64,000 nt of DNA from Triatoma infestans. Taxonomy: Eukaryota > Arthropoda > Insecta > Hemiptera > Reduviidae. The stretch's first letter is position 1, and each line of letters starts with the position of its first letter. The translations under genes were made by a program, and so were the position numbers. Under the pieces are notes generated by a model. The model saw only the letters and a list, made by a program, of their open reading frames with translations, had not been told where the DNA came from and ran no database searches. Location: NCBI GenBank assembly GCA_011037195.1, contig JAAEAF010001578.1, positions 1 through 64,000 on the forward strand, in the 5' to 3' direction. Below, piece by piece: positions 24,301 to 30,124 of this stretch.

Positions 24301-26120
24301 ACGATTATAATACTTCCTCTTACTAAAGAGTAAAAACCCTATGGTGCAACAGCCCATGAAGGGCCAAGGCTTGCCAGATGGCGATTTGAATAGGGTGGGG
24401 AGTGTGGTAAGCATGCCGCAGTTCCCACGCCGTTTAGTTCCGGCCTTCGCTACCTAGGGCGCTACTAACTGCAGCTTCCCACTTTTTATCAAGATGCTAG
24501 GTCAACACCGACTACCCTCACGGGAATCAAATCCTGAATTCACGCAAGAAAGGCGAGTGTACTAGCCACTAGACCAACGCGTGAGGACACTAAGGAGTAA
24601 GAGAAAGTAAAAATTGATGTGGATTAAGTGGTCTGCCACACTCATCGTAAGTAATCAATTGGTTTTTTTTTTATTAATTCCAAATTATAATTAATTTTAT
24701 TGATTAACTTTATTAGGCCCCCCCAAAAAGGTTCATTTCTTTTGACGATATGTGTGTGGCAGAATCTTTAGCCTCCTGGCCACTTTTGGCGGTTGCATCA
24801 AGTGACGCCATCAAACGACGATTTCATTAAATTTGGGTATTAGATTATACTAAATTCGAGCGGGAGGGGCGAGCCTAGTTCCCATGCGAAAACCTACAAT
24901 AAGAGGTCTATTGTGGATCTCCCAAAATGATAGCACATCCCTCAGCTTCGCTCTCTTAATCAGGCCCAGCAATACTGAAAGCAGCTCCGTCATGAAGCTC
25001 ATGGCTTCGGGATTGCTTGTCCCCAGTTGAAGAAACCTTGTCCTAGCCAGGCCGGTACACTCCTACAAAGGATGTGTGCCGTGGTTTCCTTCTCAGTCTT
25101 GTAGAATCGCCATAACGCGTTATCCACAAGTAACTAGTGGTGCATGTGCCTATTCAGCCTACAATGCCCAGTTAGTAGACCCACTATTAGCCTTATATCC
25201 CTTCGGCTATGGCCTCAGTAGATCCCTGGTAAATTTAGGCAAATGTCTCTTGATAAAGAGTTTTGCCTGCCTCTGACCTGGTGTTCTCTTCCACCAAAGC
25301 AGACGATGTTCTTCTATCCAACTTTTGATAGAAGTTTGAATAAGGCTCCTGGACAAGTCGCAGAAGGGCCTATAAAGGAATCCTTCGAACCCTCCCTCGC
25401 CAGGGCATCCGCTCTCTCATTGTCCAGAAACCTCGCATGTCTTAGGCGAGTATCAGCTTGTTCCGAGCACCCACCTCGGTTAGGGCAGTTAGACTGTCCC
25501 ACACCAGCCTTGAGACTATTTGGTGTGAAGTGCCTTCAGGGCTGTCTGACTGTCGGAGTATATAACCTCTCTCCTACCCTGTAAACCTACTAACCAGAGA
25601 AATCATCGTGTAGTATATAAGTTAGCTTTGGTCAATCGGCATCTCTATTGGACTGTAAGCTATGGTAAAGAGGGGCGGACTGTTCTCTTCACAGAAGATG
25701 ATTCTGTGATTAGTTTTTTTGAGATATTTTGTTAACATAGATGTCCAAACATACCGACCATTTCGCTGCAAAAAAGCCCCAATTATCCAAAAAAAATGAC
25801 ACGAACAAAGCAAAAATACTTCCTGTTACTAGGAAAAATTATTAGTTTGCTGGAATTCCTGGTGATTTCTACGCATTCTGCGGCATCTTAAGTTGACAGA
25901 TTTCAAGTATGGACTATACAAGTCAGAACACAGCGAGCTCTTAAATAACAGGATGATATGTCTTAATACTTGTATATACTTACATGGATGCAGTTTTTGT
26001 ATCGATATGTACTTTTCCAATTTTCTCCTAAGTATAATTTCCGCACCATATCTGCCAGCAGTGCCATTGTCTACTAATAGAAAATAGGCATGCCTATTGT
26101 TAAGAACAGCAAATTTTGAT
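3751..26120 (-). CDS. Trpm: TRPM-family cation channel, partial gene (11 internal exons)
   Basis: Transient receptor potential channel of the melastatin family: a tetrameric plasma-membrane cation channel, in insects usually one gene involved in Mg2+/Zn2+ homeostasis. Eleven exons on the minus strand join in phase into about 631 codons covering the cytosolic N-terminal TRPM homology regions. In order they give the SLOG-like region ([52 protein letters not shown]), the helical repeats ([53 protein letters not shown]), and the pre-channel part ([56 protein letters not shown]). Spliced order was read directly and every junction keeps frame. The first codons, the S1-S6 pore and the C-terminus are missing: the 3' exons must lie left of base 1, and no 5' exon was found between 26.1 and 51.9 kb. 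Introns are heavily loaded with transposons. The family call is very sure; the subtype within TRPM is not resolved. Confidence 0.95.
4003..4048 (+). repeat. SINE family 1 3'-end fragment
   Basis: GGGCGCTAATGACC...GATGCGCC followed by an A-run matches the 3' end of SINE family 1 (GGCGCCAATGACCATAGATG..GACGCGCC). The head is missing. Confidence 0.5.
4090..4410 (+). repeat. R repeat copy, partial
   Basis: Shares with 8100-8400 and 23870-24080 the series GATAGCACTTTAGAGGAAAAC, GGAGAAATGTTT, TAAAAGTTGTAGCTCTTT and GGCACTTCCGGT. It lies in the TRPM intron after visible exon 10. Confidence 0.6.
4442..5876 (+). mobile_element. mariner-like element with both terminal inverted repeats, transposase broken
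   Basis: Starts at TA plus CGAGAGTCATTCAATAAGT and ends with the inverse, ACTTATTGAATGACCCTCG-like, plus TA, giving TIRs of about 40 bp and a TA target site. At about 1435 bp it has the usual mariner length. Transposase remnants read on the plus strand: around 5200 a [19 protein letters not shown] stretch, and around 5490 [20 protein letters not shown], both disrupted by frameshifts and stops. Non-functional. Confidence 0.85.
5940..6480 (+). pseudogene. Non-LTR retrotransposon 3' end, family A relic
   Basis: Degenerate copy of the region at 7070-7500: [18 protein letters not shown] matches [16 protein letters not shown], followed by the MHxLLxADxxxxxFCK zinc-like part. It ends with CTCGAATTTAATCTACTCTAA, the family tail also seen reversed at 24830. 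Frameshifted. Confidence 0.6.
6510..7480 (+). pseudogene. Non-LTR retrotransposon RNase H and C-terminal region, family A
   Basis: An open frame of 215 codons (6814-7461) encodes most of an RNase H domain: [16 protein letters not shown] with a catalytic Asp, [20 protein letters not shown], then the C-terminal tail [20 protein letters not shown] and [20 protein letters not shown] with a Cys/His zinc-like pattern. These features belong to the RNase-H-bearing non-LTR clades (I/R1/LOA-like). The 5' part (reverse transcriptase, endonuclease) is absent, so this is a 5'-truncated copy. The N-terminal RNase H strand ([16 protein letters not shown] at 6600) is separated by an internal duplication. Confidence 0.8.
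7545..7730 (-). CDS. Trpm: TRPM exon (visible exon 10)
   Basis: 186 nt (62 codons), acceptor tcttag, donor GTAATT. It encodes [20 protein letters not shown] and [13 protein letters not shown] followed by an acidic, Asn/Thr-rich variable tail. The intron between this and exon 9 is only about 90 bp. Confidence 0.95.
7818..8029 (-). CDS. Trpm: TRPM exon (visible exon 9)
   Basis: 212 nt, acceptor tttttag, donor GTAATA. It encodes [40 protein letters not shown] and [20 protein letters not shown], the highly conserved block before the TRPM membrane domain. Confidence 0.97.
8055..8600 (+). repeat. R repeat copy, nearly full length
   Basis: Runs from GTGGAACACTCACACAACTTTC through GATAGCACTTTAGAGGAAAAC, GTGGTACTTCCGGTTGAGG, a (CA)n run at about 8510-8538 and GGACCTCAAAATGGATATTTCC to AAAACTCGAAATCGAAAATT. 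The same order is seen at 9060, 10090, 23698 and 31180. No open frame; probably a non-autonomous element about 0.6 kb long. Confidence 0.65.
8640..9055 (+). pseudogene. Non-LTR retrotransposon 3' end, family C relic
   Basis: [40 protein letters not shown] and a [13 protein letters not shown] stretch form the post-RNase-H zinc-like tail seen also at 15.0, 26.5 and 49.8 kb. It is inserted within or beside R repeats, and the frame is broken. Confidence 0.65.
9060..9425 (+). repeat. R repeat copy, partial, with (CA)n
   Basis: Contains GAAATCGGACTTCCGGTTAA, a (CA)n tract at about 9323-9354, and ACGATTACAATATTTCCTCTTA at its end, as in the other copies. Confidence 0.55.
9426..9801. other. Intron sequence, unassigned
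   Basis: About 375 bp of moderately GC-rich sequence in the TRPM intron just downstream of visible exon 8. It does not match other repeats here in an obvious way and has no convincing coding signal. Confidence 0.4.
9802..9991 (-). CDS. Trpm: TRPM exon (visible exon 8)
   Basis: 190 nt, acceptor tttcag, donor GTAAAA. It encodes [40 protein letters not shown] and [20 protein letters not shown], near-invariant in animal TRPMs. Confidence 0.97.
10090..10405 (+). repeat. R repeat copy, partial
   Basis: AAAATGGTACTTCCGGTTAA, GGTGATGTCTAAACGGAATA, GGACCTCAAAACGTGTATTT and ACACGATTTCAATACTTCCT follow the order of the other R repeat copies. Confidence 0.6.
10440..11080 (+). pseudogene. Non-LTR retrotransposon RNase H/3' end, family D relic
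   Basis: Frames on the plus strand give an RNase H end ([23 protein letters not shown] at 10490) and the tail [40 protein letters not shown] and [13 protein letters not shown]. The same family recurs at 40.24 kb and in reverse at 18.1 kb. Multiple frameshifts. Confidence 0.65.
11270..11462 (-). CDS. Trpm: TRPM exon (visible exon 7)
   Basis: 193 nt, acceptor tttcag, donor GTAAGT. It encodes [19 protein letters not shown], a less conserved linker, then [15 protein letters not shown], matching TRPM proteins. It lies between non-LTR relic DNA and an inverted repeat with a ribozyme-like core. Confidence 0.94.
11518..11632. repeat. Palindrome with hammerhead-type core (copy 2)
   Basis: Inverted arms GGTCATCGACCGATTTCGGG (from about 11521) and the reverse from about 11590, with a short poly-A centre. 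The plus-strand arm carries CTGATGA (11590-11596), stem GGGC/GCCC with a GAAC loop, then GAAA (11610-11613) and TCGGTC. The other arm has CTGATAA. The usual upstream CATC of stem I is replaced by TTAC here, so this copy is probably inactive. It lies between TRPM visible exon 7 and the hAT element. Confidence 0.65.
11741..11772. repeat. hAT left terminal inverted repeat
   Basis: TCATGACTAAGGAACGGATT followed by TTTATGTATTT matches the inverse of the right end with a few substitutions. Confidence 0.75.
12065..13567 (-). CDS. hAT-superfamily transposase, intact 500-aa ORF
   Basis: The protein would cut and paste the surrounding element. The N-terminus has a BED-like C2H2 zinc finger (LYCTACDKR ... 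[12 protein letters not shown], residues about 38-70). A DUF659-like RNase-H-fold core follows, with candidate catalytic Asp residues in [16 protein letters not shown] (about 155) and [16 protein letters not shown] (about 230). The C-terminal hAT dimerisation motif is [20 protein letters not shown] with the conserved Glu. The start could be [12 protein letters not shown] or the inner MPRTSASNR. It resembles proteins grouped with CGGBP1-like hAT derivatives. The absence of frameshifts, unlike every other transposon here, suggests recent activity or selection. Confidence 0.88.
   Translation of the reverse strand: MYSFLGEMPRTSASNRQLVAKYLREFPAELFRSDGDILYCTACDKRVSCSQRSQVTQHIATGSHIENKNRKKERTSYQAFLTSPSSSKSTLSTDLCRALVRADIPFHKLKNPHFKGFLETYIGKKMPDESTLRKNYLEDIYKDTLTKIREHIKDGPIWVSIDETTDVEGRYIANAVIGKLDSDADVDSKPFLLNCEVLEKCNHSTISRFFDASMHILWPSGVLNEKVLLFLSDAAPNMVKAGQSIQVFYPKIIHVTCIAHALHRVAETVRSLFSDVDSLISSVKKVFLKAPSRIKMLKDLYPDLCLPPEPILTRWGTWLEAAQYYYENYNKIKNVLSHLEDEAVAINTAKSLFEKPNLRNDLAFISDNCVFLAQAITQLESQNVRLTENVSNVKKVIEKVEGIPGSKGDLIRSKLVEVLSKNKGWETICQISDIISGTEVTSEHRVPFTTNEITSFSKAPITSVDVERSFSRYKSILRPDRRHFTFQHLKFHVVANNFEE
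13986..14017. repeat. hAT right terminal inverted repeat
   Basis: AATACATACGAATCCGTTCC followed by CTAGTCATGAC is the inverted partner of the left end. Confidence 0.75.
14260..14620 (+). pseudogene. Possible non-LTR 3' end relic
   Basis: A plus-strand frame reads [21 protein letters not shown] sequence followed by RPGQT.QIATP, reminiscent of the GHCRLN..H..G....C zinc-like tail of RNase-H-bearing non-LTR elements. Weak and frame-broken. Confidence 0.3.
15012..15130 (+). repeat. SINE family 1 copy, truncated
   Basis: GAAGGGATTAGCTCAATGGT (A-box-like), GGTTCTAGTCCAG (mutated B box), then TTTTTCTTCCTAGGAGC and ACAGTGTTATCTG. It stops against the ATT repeat tail of a reverse-oriented retrotransposon copy. 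Confidence 0.7.
15135..15880 (-). pseudogene. Non-LTR retrotransposon RNase H and 3' end, family C
   Basis: On the minus strand: an RNase H fragment ([28 protein letters not shown]), then [20 protein letters not shown] and [20 protein letters not shown], ending in the (AAT)n tail (as ATT repeats at about 15137-15160). The intact tandem tail marks the true 3' end of a 5'-truncated insertion. Frameshifts separate the pieces. Confidence 0.75.
16233..16360 (-). CDS. Trpm: TRPM exon (visible exon 6)
   Basis: 128 nt, acceptor atacag, donor GTAAAT. It encodes [20 protein letters not shown] and [19 protein letters not shown], standard TRPM homology-region sequence. The intron before it is only about 370 bp; the one after it is about 4.8 kb and carries the hAT element. 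Confidence 0.96.
16438..16530 (-). repeat. R repeat end fragment
   Basis: TTACTTTCTCTTACTTGCTA and TTTCACCGGAAATGCATGTT are the reverse complement of the R repeat terminal region. Confidence 0.5.
16730..16860 (-). CDS. Trpm: TRPM exon (visible exon 5), ankyrin-like repeat
   Basis: 131 nt, acceptor attcag, donor GTAAGC. It encodes [34 protein letters not shown] and PRLEELYNT, the most conserved helical repeat of the TRPM N-terminus. Confidence 0.97.
17410..18090 (+). pseudogene. Non-LTR retrotransposon 3' end, family B relic
   Basis: RNase H start [20 protein letters not shown] (catalytic Asp in the YMDGS position) is followed after a deletion by [20 protein letters not shown] and [20 protein letters not shown]. 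It ends with CCATAGAATCTAATCTAAT, the family tail also seen at 57420. The middle of the RNase H is missing. Confidence 0.75.
18095..18480 (-). pseudogene. Non-LTR retrotransposon relic, family D-like
   Basis: The minus strand reads [20 protein letters not shown] then [16 protein letters not shown], degenerate relatives of the [23 protein letters not shown] stretch at 10.75 kb. Confidence 0.4.
18663..18893 (+). repeat. SINE family 1 copy, near full length (tRNA-derived head)
   Basis: A tRNA-like head with an A box (GATTAGCTTAGTGGTTAGCG) and an intact B box (GGGTTCGAGTCCAG), then a TTTTTTTTCTTCCTAGGAGC linker, an ACAGTGTTGTCTGT...GAGAACACT imperfect hairpin, and the 3' end GCGCCAATGACCATAGATGT. 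About 230 bp. Pol III-type SINE, not a functional tRNA gene. Confidence 0.8.
19756..19942 (-). CDS. Trpm: TRPM exon (visible exon 4), helical repeat region
   Basis: 187 nt, acceptor ccacag, donor GTAAGG. It encodes [49 protein letters not shown] and IYGQEWPP, strongly diagnostic of TRPM. It ends with one base that forms Gly with the next exon. Confidence 0.96.
20245..20415 (+). repeat. SINE family 1 copy with a deletion in the head
   Basis: GAAGGGATTAGCTCAGTAGT and CGCTGGACTAGCAAC, but the B-box region is deleted. The ACAGTGTT..GAGAACACT hairpin region and the GAAGGCTCC end are present. Confidence 0.7.
20663..20816 (-). CDS. Trpm: TRPM exon (visible exon 3)
   Basis: 154 nt, acceptor ttttcag, donor GTAAGT. 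It encodes [16 protein letters not shown] and [20 protein letters not shown], matching the TRPM stretch between the SLOG core and the helical repeats. A SINE copy begins a few tens of bases upstream in the preceding intron. Confidence 0.95.
20855..21133 (-). repeat. SINE family 2 copy, near full length (tRNA-like head)
   Basis: Read on the minus strand it begins TCCTCTCGCGTTGGTTTAAT, GGCTAGCGCATTCTCCTTTC, then the B box GGGTTCGACTCCC and a body ending at TGGAAATGACCCGCG. The consensus head of copies here has an anticodon-like stem CTCGC/GCGAG around CTTTCGT, resembling tRNA-Glu(UUC). About 280 bp; other copies at 21262, 24338, 29865 and 35180. Confidence 0.75.
21262..21421 (-). repeat. SINE family 2 body without the tRNA head, flanked by 32-bp direct repeats
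   Basis: 160 bp matching the 3' half of the copy at 20855 (TTCCGGCCTTCGCTACCTAG etc.) but lacking the promoter head. It is flanked on both sides by the same 32-bp sequence beginning CAGGTTAGGATTGATGTAGG (21230-21261 and 21422-21453). Confidence 0.75.
21982..22212 (+). repeat. SINE family 1 copy, near full length
   Basis: A box GAATAGCTAAGTGGTGAGCG, B box AGGTTCGAGTCCAG, linker TTTTTTTCTTCCTAGGAGCC, hairpin region, end GCGCCAATAACCATAGATGT and TTGGCGCGCC, then an A-run. Confidence 0.8.
22213..23447. other. Unassigned GC-rich block in TRPM intron
   Basis: From about 22330 to 23330 the sequence is clearly richer in G+C than the rest of the introns. It has no long open frame, no match to other repeats in the window and no RNA gene I can recognise. 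The same 15-bp sequence ACTTATACCCGTACT occurs at 22337-22351 and 23094-23108. Confidence 0.4.
23448..23604 (-). CDS. Trpm: TRPM exon (visible exon 2), SLOG region
   Basis: 157 nt between acceptor ttttacag and donor GTTAGT. It completes a Cys codon from the previous exon, then encodes [16 protein letters not shown] and the highly conserved [15 protein letters not shown] glycine-rich segment of the TRPM SLOG fold. The two trailing bases AA complete a Lys codon with the next exon. Confidence 0.96.
23698..24334 (+). repeat. R repeat, best-preserved copy (5' part)
   Basis: Begins ATCTGGCGTGAAACACTCAC and runs through ACGCATTTCCGGTTTTACTA, GCACCTTAGAGGAAAACAT, GTGGTACTTCCAGTTAGAAC, GGACCTCAAAACGGATATAT and ACGATTATAATACTTCCTCT. 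A SINE family 2 copy interrupts it at 24338; the end GGAGTAAGAGAAAGTAAAAA resumes at 24592. Confidence 0.65.
24338..24588 (-). repeat. SINE family 2 copy inserted into the R repeat
   Basis: Minus-strand head TCCTCACGCGTTGGTCTAGT, B box with one change (GGATTTGATTCCC), body with AACTGCGGCATGCTTACCAC. Flanked by related TAAAGAGTAA / TAAGGAGTAA sequences, probably the target duplication. Confidence 0.7.
24830..25590 (-). pseudogene. Non-LTR retrotransposon RNase H/3' end, family A relic
   Basis: Reverse-strand match to 6810-7500 and its tail: pieces such as [19 protein letters not shown], the GHCRLN-like zinc tail and the family end TAGATT...AATTCGAGCGGG reversed. Frame broken. Confidence 0.65.
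25984..26120 (-). CDS. Trpm: TRPM exon (visible exon 1), SLOG region
   Basis: 137 nt, acceptor ttttacag and donor GTAAGT on the minus strand. It encodes one completing base, 45 codons and one trailing base, including [17 protein letters not shown] and [15 protein letters not shown], a TRPM N-terminal block. The upstream partner exon that must supply two bases of the first codon was not found. Confidence 0.95.
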
Positions 26121-26167
26121 CTGTAAAATAGAAGAAAAAAATTAATAATAATAATAATAAGTGAAGA

Positions 26168-26395
26168 GGGAAGAGATTAGCTCAGTGGTTAGGGCATTGG
26201 ACTCCCACGCGGAAGACCGGGTTCGAATCCAGCTGTGCTGCCCTTAGATTTTTTTCTTCCTAGGAGCGGGAGCTAGCTGTAGGGATACAGCTCACTGTTC
26301 GGTGATGGACAGTGTTGTCTGTAACGGGAGAACACTGTCCGGCGGCCCGGCCATACACTGACCATAGATGTTGACGCGCCCTAAATTAAAAAAAT
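26168..26395 (+). repeat. SINE family 1 copy, near full length
   Basis: A box GATTAGCTCAGTGGTTAGGG, B box GGGTTCGAATCCAG, linker TTTTTTTCTTCCTAGGAGC, hairpin region, end GACCATAGATGTTGACGCGC and an A-rich tail. Just upstream (in gene sense) of visible TRPM exon 1, flanked by AATAATAATAAGTGA on both sides. Confidence 0.8.
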
Positions 26396-26477
26396 AATAA
26401 TAATAAGTGAAACACTCACACGTCTTTCTCTCACTCTAATTAATACAATTTAATCAAGAAATTTTCTTGCCCAAATA

Positions 26478-26775
26478 ACACACATGGGTGGCTAGTCATT
26501 TGCATAAAATAGGGAGGACGTCTAGTCCCATACGTCAGAATTGTGATGATGGAGTTAGGGAAAAAGGTGTATCACTATTTGTGTCAGTGTCCCCGCTTTG
26601 CTGGTAGTGGTTTCGGATTTTTGGGAGAGTCTCACTCTCACGGGAATGCCTGGGAGGGCGAGTTTGAGGATATTTAAAGATCAATAGTAGTATGGTTTTG
26701 GGGGGAACTGGGGGATGAAAGCCATATTGGCATAGTCCCACGCCGATAGGCACCCAGATTTAATAATAATATATA
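26478..26775 (+). pseudogene. Non-LTR retrotransposon 3' end, family C relic
   Basis: GGCTAGTCATTTGCATAAAA and GGACGTCTAGTCCCATACGT repeat the family C zinc-like tail ([20 protein letters not shown]). It ends at AATAATAATA (26762-26772). The last part is inversely duplicated at 26831-26890. Confidence 0.6.
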
Positions 26776-26890
26776 GTGGTATAACCATACATTTTACCTG
26801 AAGTGGTTCCACCAGTGGGTGGCCTTCGTCGTGGGACTTATGCCAATATGGCTTTTCATCCCCCCAGTTTCCCCCCAAACCATACTACTA
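26685..26890. repeat. Inverted duplication of a retrotransposon tail
   Basis: 26685-26741 (TAGTAGTATGGTTTTGGGGG...) and 26831-26890 are inverted copies differing mainly in homopolymer lengths, separated by about 90 bp. Confidence 0.75.
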
Positions 26891-26939
26891 ATTTGGAAAA
26901 CACTTTATACTACTAATTATTACTACTTTATACTGCTAA

Positions 26940-28138
26940 TTTCATACACTTTATAAGGAAAACTTAACTAAGCTACTCTACTCCCAGAACCCCCCAAAAT
27001 CAATTTTCCCAAGAAAATGTTTCAAATAAAAGTGATAGGCATTCATTGATGAGTGTAGATAGTATACGAAGTTTCAAGAAAATATGTGATTGAAACCGCT
27101 GAACTTTCTACGGTATTTCGCGTTATTCAGTTGTTTTAGTACATACATCGTCAAAAATCCCCACTATGTCCCAGCTTTTAGGTTCCGCCATATAAATAGA
27201 TACTTTCAAAATTCAAATTTACGATCTCAACAATCTGCTTTCTATAATTTCTCAAAAATTAACATTATTTAATACTTTAATTTTGGGCGCTTTTAAAATA
27301 AGAACATTTACATGAGATGAGTGAACTGGAATTAAGTTGAGCGTAAGGAATAAATTGCACAAACAATCGATAAAGTAACACAAACAATTTAATTACATAA
27401 ACTTGTACATAGTTATTGTAAAATAGTTTACATAAACTTGATAAATTGTAAAATAAAATATGTTCTAGTAATTAATGAATATTATTTATTATCACTTTCA
27501 ATAAGCCAAATGAATGGCATTTACCTTGAAACGCAGAATCCTTGTTACCAGTACTGGCAGACCCACGTGTCCTTAGCCCACATATCGGGGAAAAAGGGAG
27601 TGGAAAAAAAATGGGAATAAGGAAATAATGCGTCTAACTCTTAAGTCTTGACCAAGTCACTGCTACTTGGCTGATGATCGTAGATAATAATTAAATGGGC
27701 TCCTCAGAAGCTGCAAGGCAGGAAACTCAACCGGAAGTAACAACCATATGATTTCGCAATAATCCTATGCACGCCGCTTACTCGAAAAAAGACGAGTTTA
27801 TTACCACTACCCAGGAAAACCAGAAGTGGCAACTGAACTGGCATGAATTGTATAGGTATTACACTGCAACCTATTCAAAGGAGTGTCGCATAACGACTTA
27901 TTCCTTCGAACTTAAAAATGGCGACTGACTGAGAGAAGAGAAAATGAATATGTTACCCCCTCAATACTCCTAGGACACAGTCTAATAGATTAGTAAATTA
28001 TTATCAAGGTAGTACAATAACCTCCTTCCAAAATAATATTATTGTACGCAATTGGGGGCAAATTGATATTAATTATATTAATTAATTTATATTTTATATT
28101 TAATTTATTTTTTATTGTATTTTATTTATTTATTAATT
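26940..28138. other. R repeat fragment and AT-rich spacer
   Basis: 26990-27190 resembles the R repeat (CCCAAGAAAATGTTTCAAAT, TAAAAGTGATAGG). The rest to 28138 is AT-rich and I see no gene, including no TRPM exon. Confidence 0.4.
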
Positions 28139-29433
28139 TATGAGGGTCATTCAATGAGTAACGAGACAAATCGCTGTAGCTCAGAAATGGTTTGTTTAAT
28201 CAATACAATAGTTTCAGTGCTGCATCAAGCTGGCATCCTTGAAACTTAGTTTCTCATCAGCTGTTCACGAGTGATTTGGTAAGCATAACCTCGAATGTAT
28301 TCAGTTAAGAATGGCGAATCCGGAAGAACAACGCTCGGTAACTAGATTTTTAGTTGCAGAGTGTATCAAAGATAGTGAAATCCACGAAAGAATGGTTGAA
28401 TGTGTGAGAGGAATAATTGTTTGATCCGTATGAACTTTTATAAATGAGTAGAACAGTTTAAAAATGGCCGTGTAAGTGTCTGTGACGAGTAACAAAGTGG
28501 ACGACCGACCGGTTGAAGTTGCAACTTCCTCCCTCGAATCTCGCATTAACGCGTAAATTCAGGACAACAGGCGTATTACTGTTGAACTGATAGCTGAAGC
28601 AGTGCGCGTGAGTGTTAGAACTTGTCCATAACATTATTCAGAATAAGCTGCAGTACAAGAAAACTTGTGCGAGATCCGAGATGGGTTCCAAGACAACTTA
28701 CGGACGCCCACAAAGATACAGGTTTCAAATCAGTCAACAGTTGAAATTACGATGTTTAATTGACAAAGATTTTTGCAGTAGAATTGTAACATGTGATAAA
28801 ACATGGATACACCATTTTGAGCCGGTGCCTAAGCGTCAAAGCCTTGAGTGGAAGCATACGGGTTCTGCCAGTCGAAAGAAATTCAAGACCCAGCTGTCTG
28901 CAGATAAAGTCATGCTTACATTATTCTGGGATTCGCAGAGACCTACTTATTGTGACTATCTCGAAAATCAACAGCCAGTATTACAGTGATATGCTCACAA
29001 ACAAAGTAAGGCCTGCCATTCGAACGAAACGTCCTGAACTCTTGACTAAAGGCGTGATTTTGCTCTATGATAACGCGTGCCCACACAGGGCACATTTAAC
29101 TCAAGAAACACTTCAAAAAGTAGGGTGGGAAATCGTTACACATCCCCCTACAGCCACAGTCTCGTCTCATCGGACTTCCATTTGTTTGGACCCCTTAAAG
29201 AGGCTCTACGTGGCAAACATTTTCAATCCAATGAAGAAGTTAAAAATCAGGTGCAAAAGTGGCTTGGGAGATCAACCCAAAGAATTTTATGCCCGAGACA
29301 TACACAAATTAGAAGAACGATGAGGCAAGCGTATAAATGTTGCTGGGCACTATGTTGAAAAGTTTTGTATTGATTTAATAAATCTTTTTTGAGCTACAGC
29401 GATTTGTCTCGCTACTTATTGATGATCCTCGTA
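28139..29433 (+). mobile_element. mariner-like element, full length, transposase frameshifted
   Basis: TA plus TGAGGGTCATTCAATGAGTA on the left and the inverse ending CCTCGTA on the right; about 1295 bp, the typical size. Two overlapping plus-strand frames (28612-28989, 28793-29323) hold most of the transposase: [20 protein letters not shown] with the first Asp, VMLTLFWDSQRPTYCDYL, VILLYDNACPHRAHLTQETL with the second Asp, and [20 protein letters not shown] with the third. The usual CDETW/CDEKW reads CDKTW. At least one frameshift near 28985 and a small disruption near 29160 break it. Same family as the 4442 and 1 copies. Confidence 0.88.
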
Positions 29434-29864
29434 TATCACTTTTTTTGAAGAAGAAAACAAATTGTAGAAATCACTAAAAAATATTCTCGTCAAAAAATTT
29501 ACATACAGCAGAAAGTCCATTTATATCTTATGATAAATTTGTCGACAGTTTGAGGTAATAACAATAATGAAATGGAGCTACTCAAGAGCAATTCGGTAAA
29601 ACTAGAATTTCACAAACCTCCACCATCCCAATACTCTAATTGTCGCTGAAATTTTTATTCGGCTGACATGTTTACTAAATGTTTAGGTAATGGGTAATAA
29701 TGGGCATTCAATTATATCTGGGAAGTCTCCAATTTCTACATTCGCTGATACCGCAAAATTTATTAGAATTTTTTAATAGTAATAATTATGTATCATTGTA
29801 CTACAATCGTGAACTGTTAATCTGGTTACTGAACCGATAAAAAAAAACTCGCGAAATAGTCTAT
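29434..29864. other. AT-rich spacer, nothing recognised
   Basis: Low-complexity AT-rich DNA between the mariner and a SINE. No supported feature. Confidence 0.4.
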
Positions 29865-30070
29865 GAAAGGCGAAAAATTGCCAGTCGGCGATTTTGATTG
29901 GAAGACTTGTGGTATACACGCCGCAGTTCCCACGTTTATTTCTGGCCTTCACTACCAACTTTGTCTCAAAGATGGTAGTCAACACCGAATTTGCCCTCAC
30001 GGGAATCGAACCCTAGGGAATTCTCGTACCAACGGCGAGTGCGCTAGCCACTAGACCAACGCGTGAGAAT
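29865..30070 (-). repeat. SINE family 2 copy, internally shortened
   Basis: Minus-strand head TTCTCACGCGTTGGTCTAGT, GGCTAGCGCACTCGCCGTTG, B box GGGTTCGATTCCC, body with ACTGCGGCGTGTATACCACA and AATCGCCGACTGG. Confidence 0.7.
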
Positions 30071-30124
30071 TAGACTTTGCCGCGCCTAAATAATAGGTAG
30101 CACTTAAGCAATAGATTGTGAAAC

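Noticed and set aside
27490..27600. Possible minus-strand exon ending at a GT near 27530
   Set aside because: The predicted peptide does not match the TRPM sequence expected before SKFAVLNN and no good acceptor precedes it.
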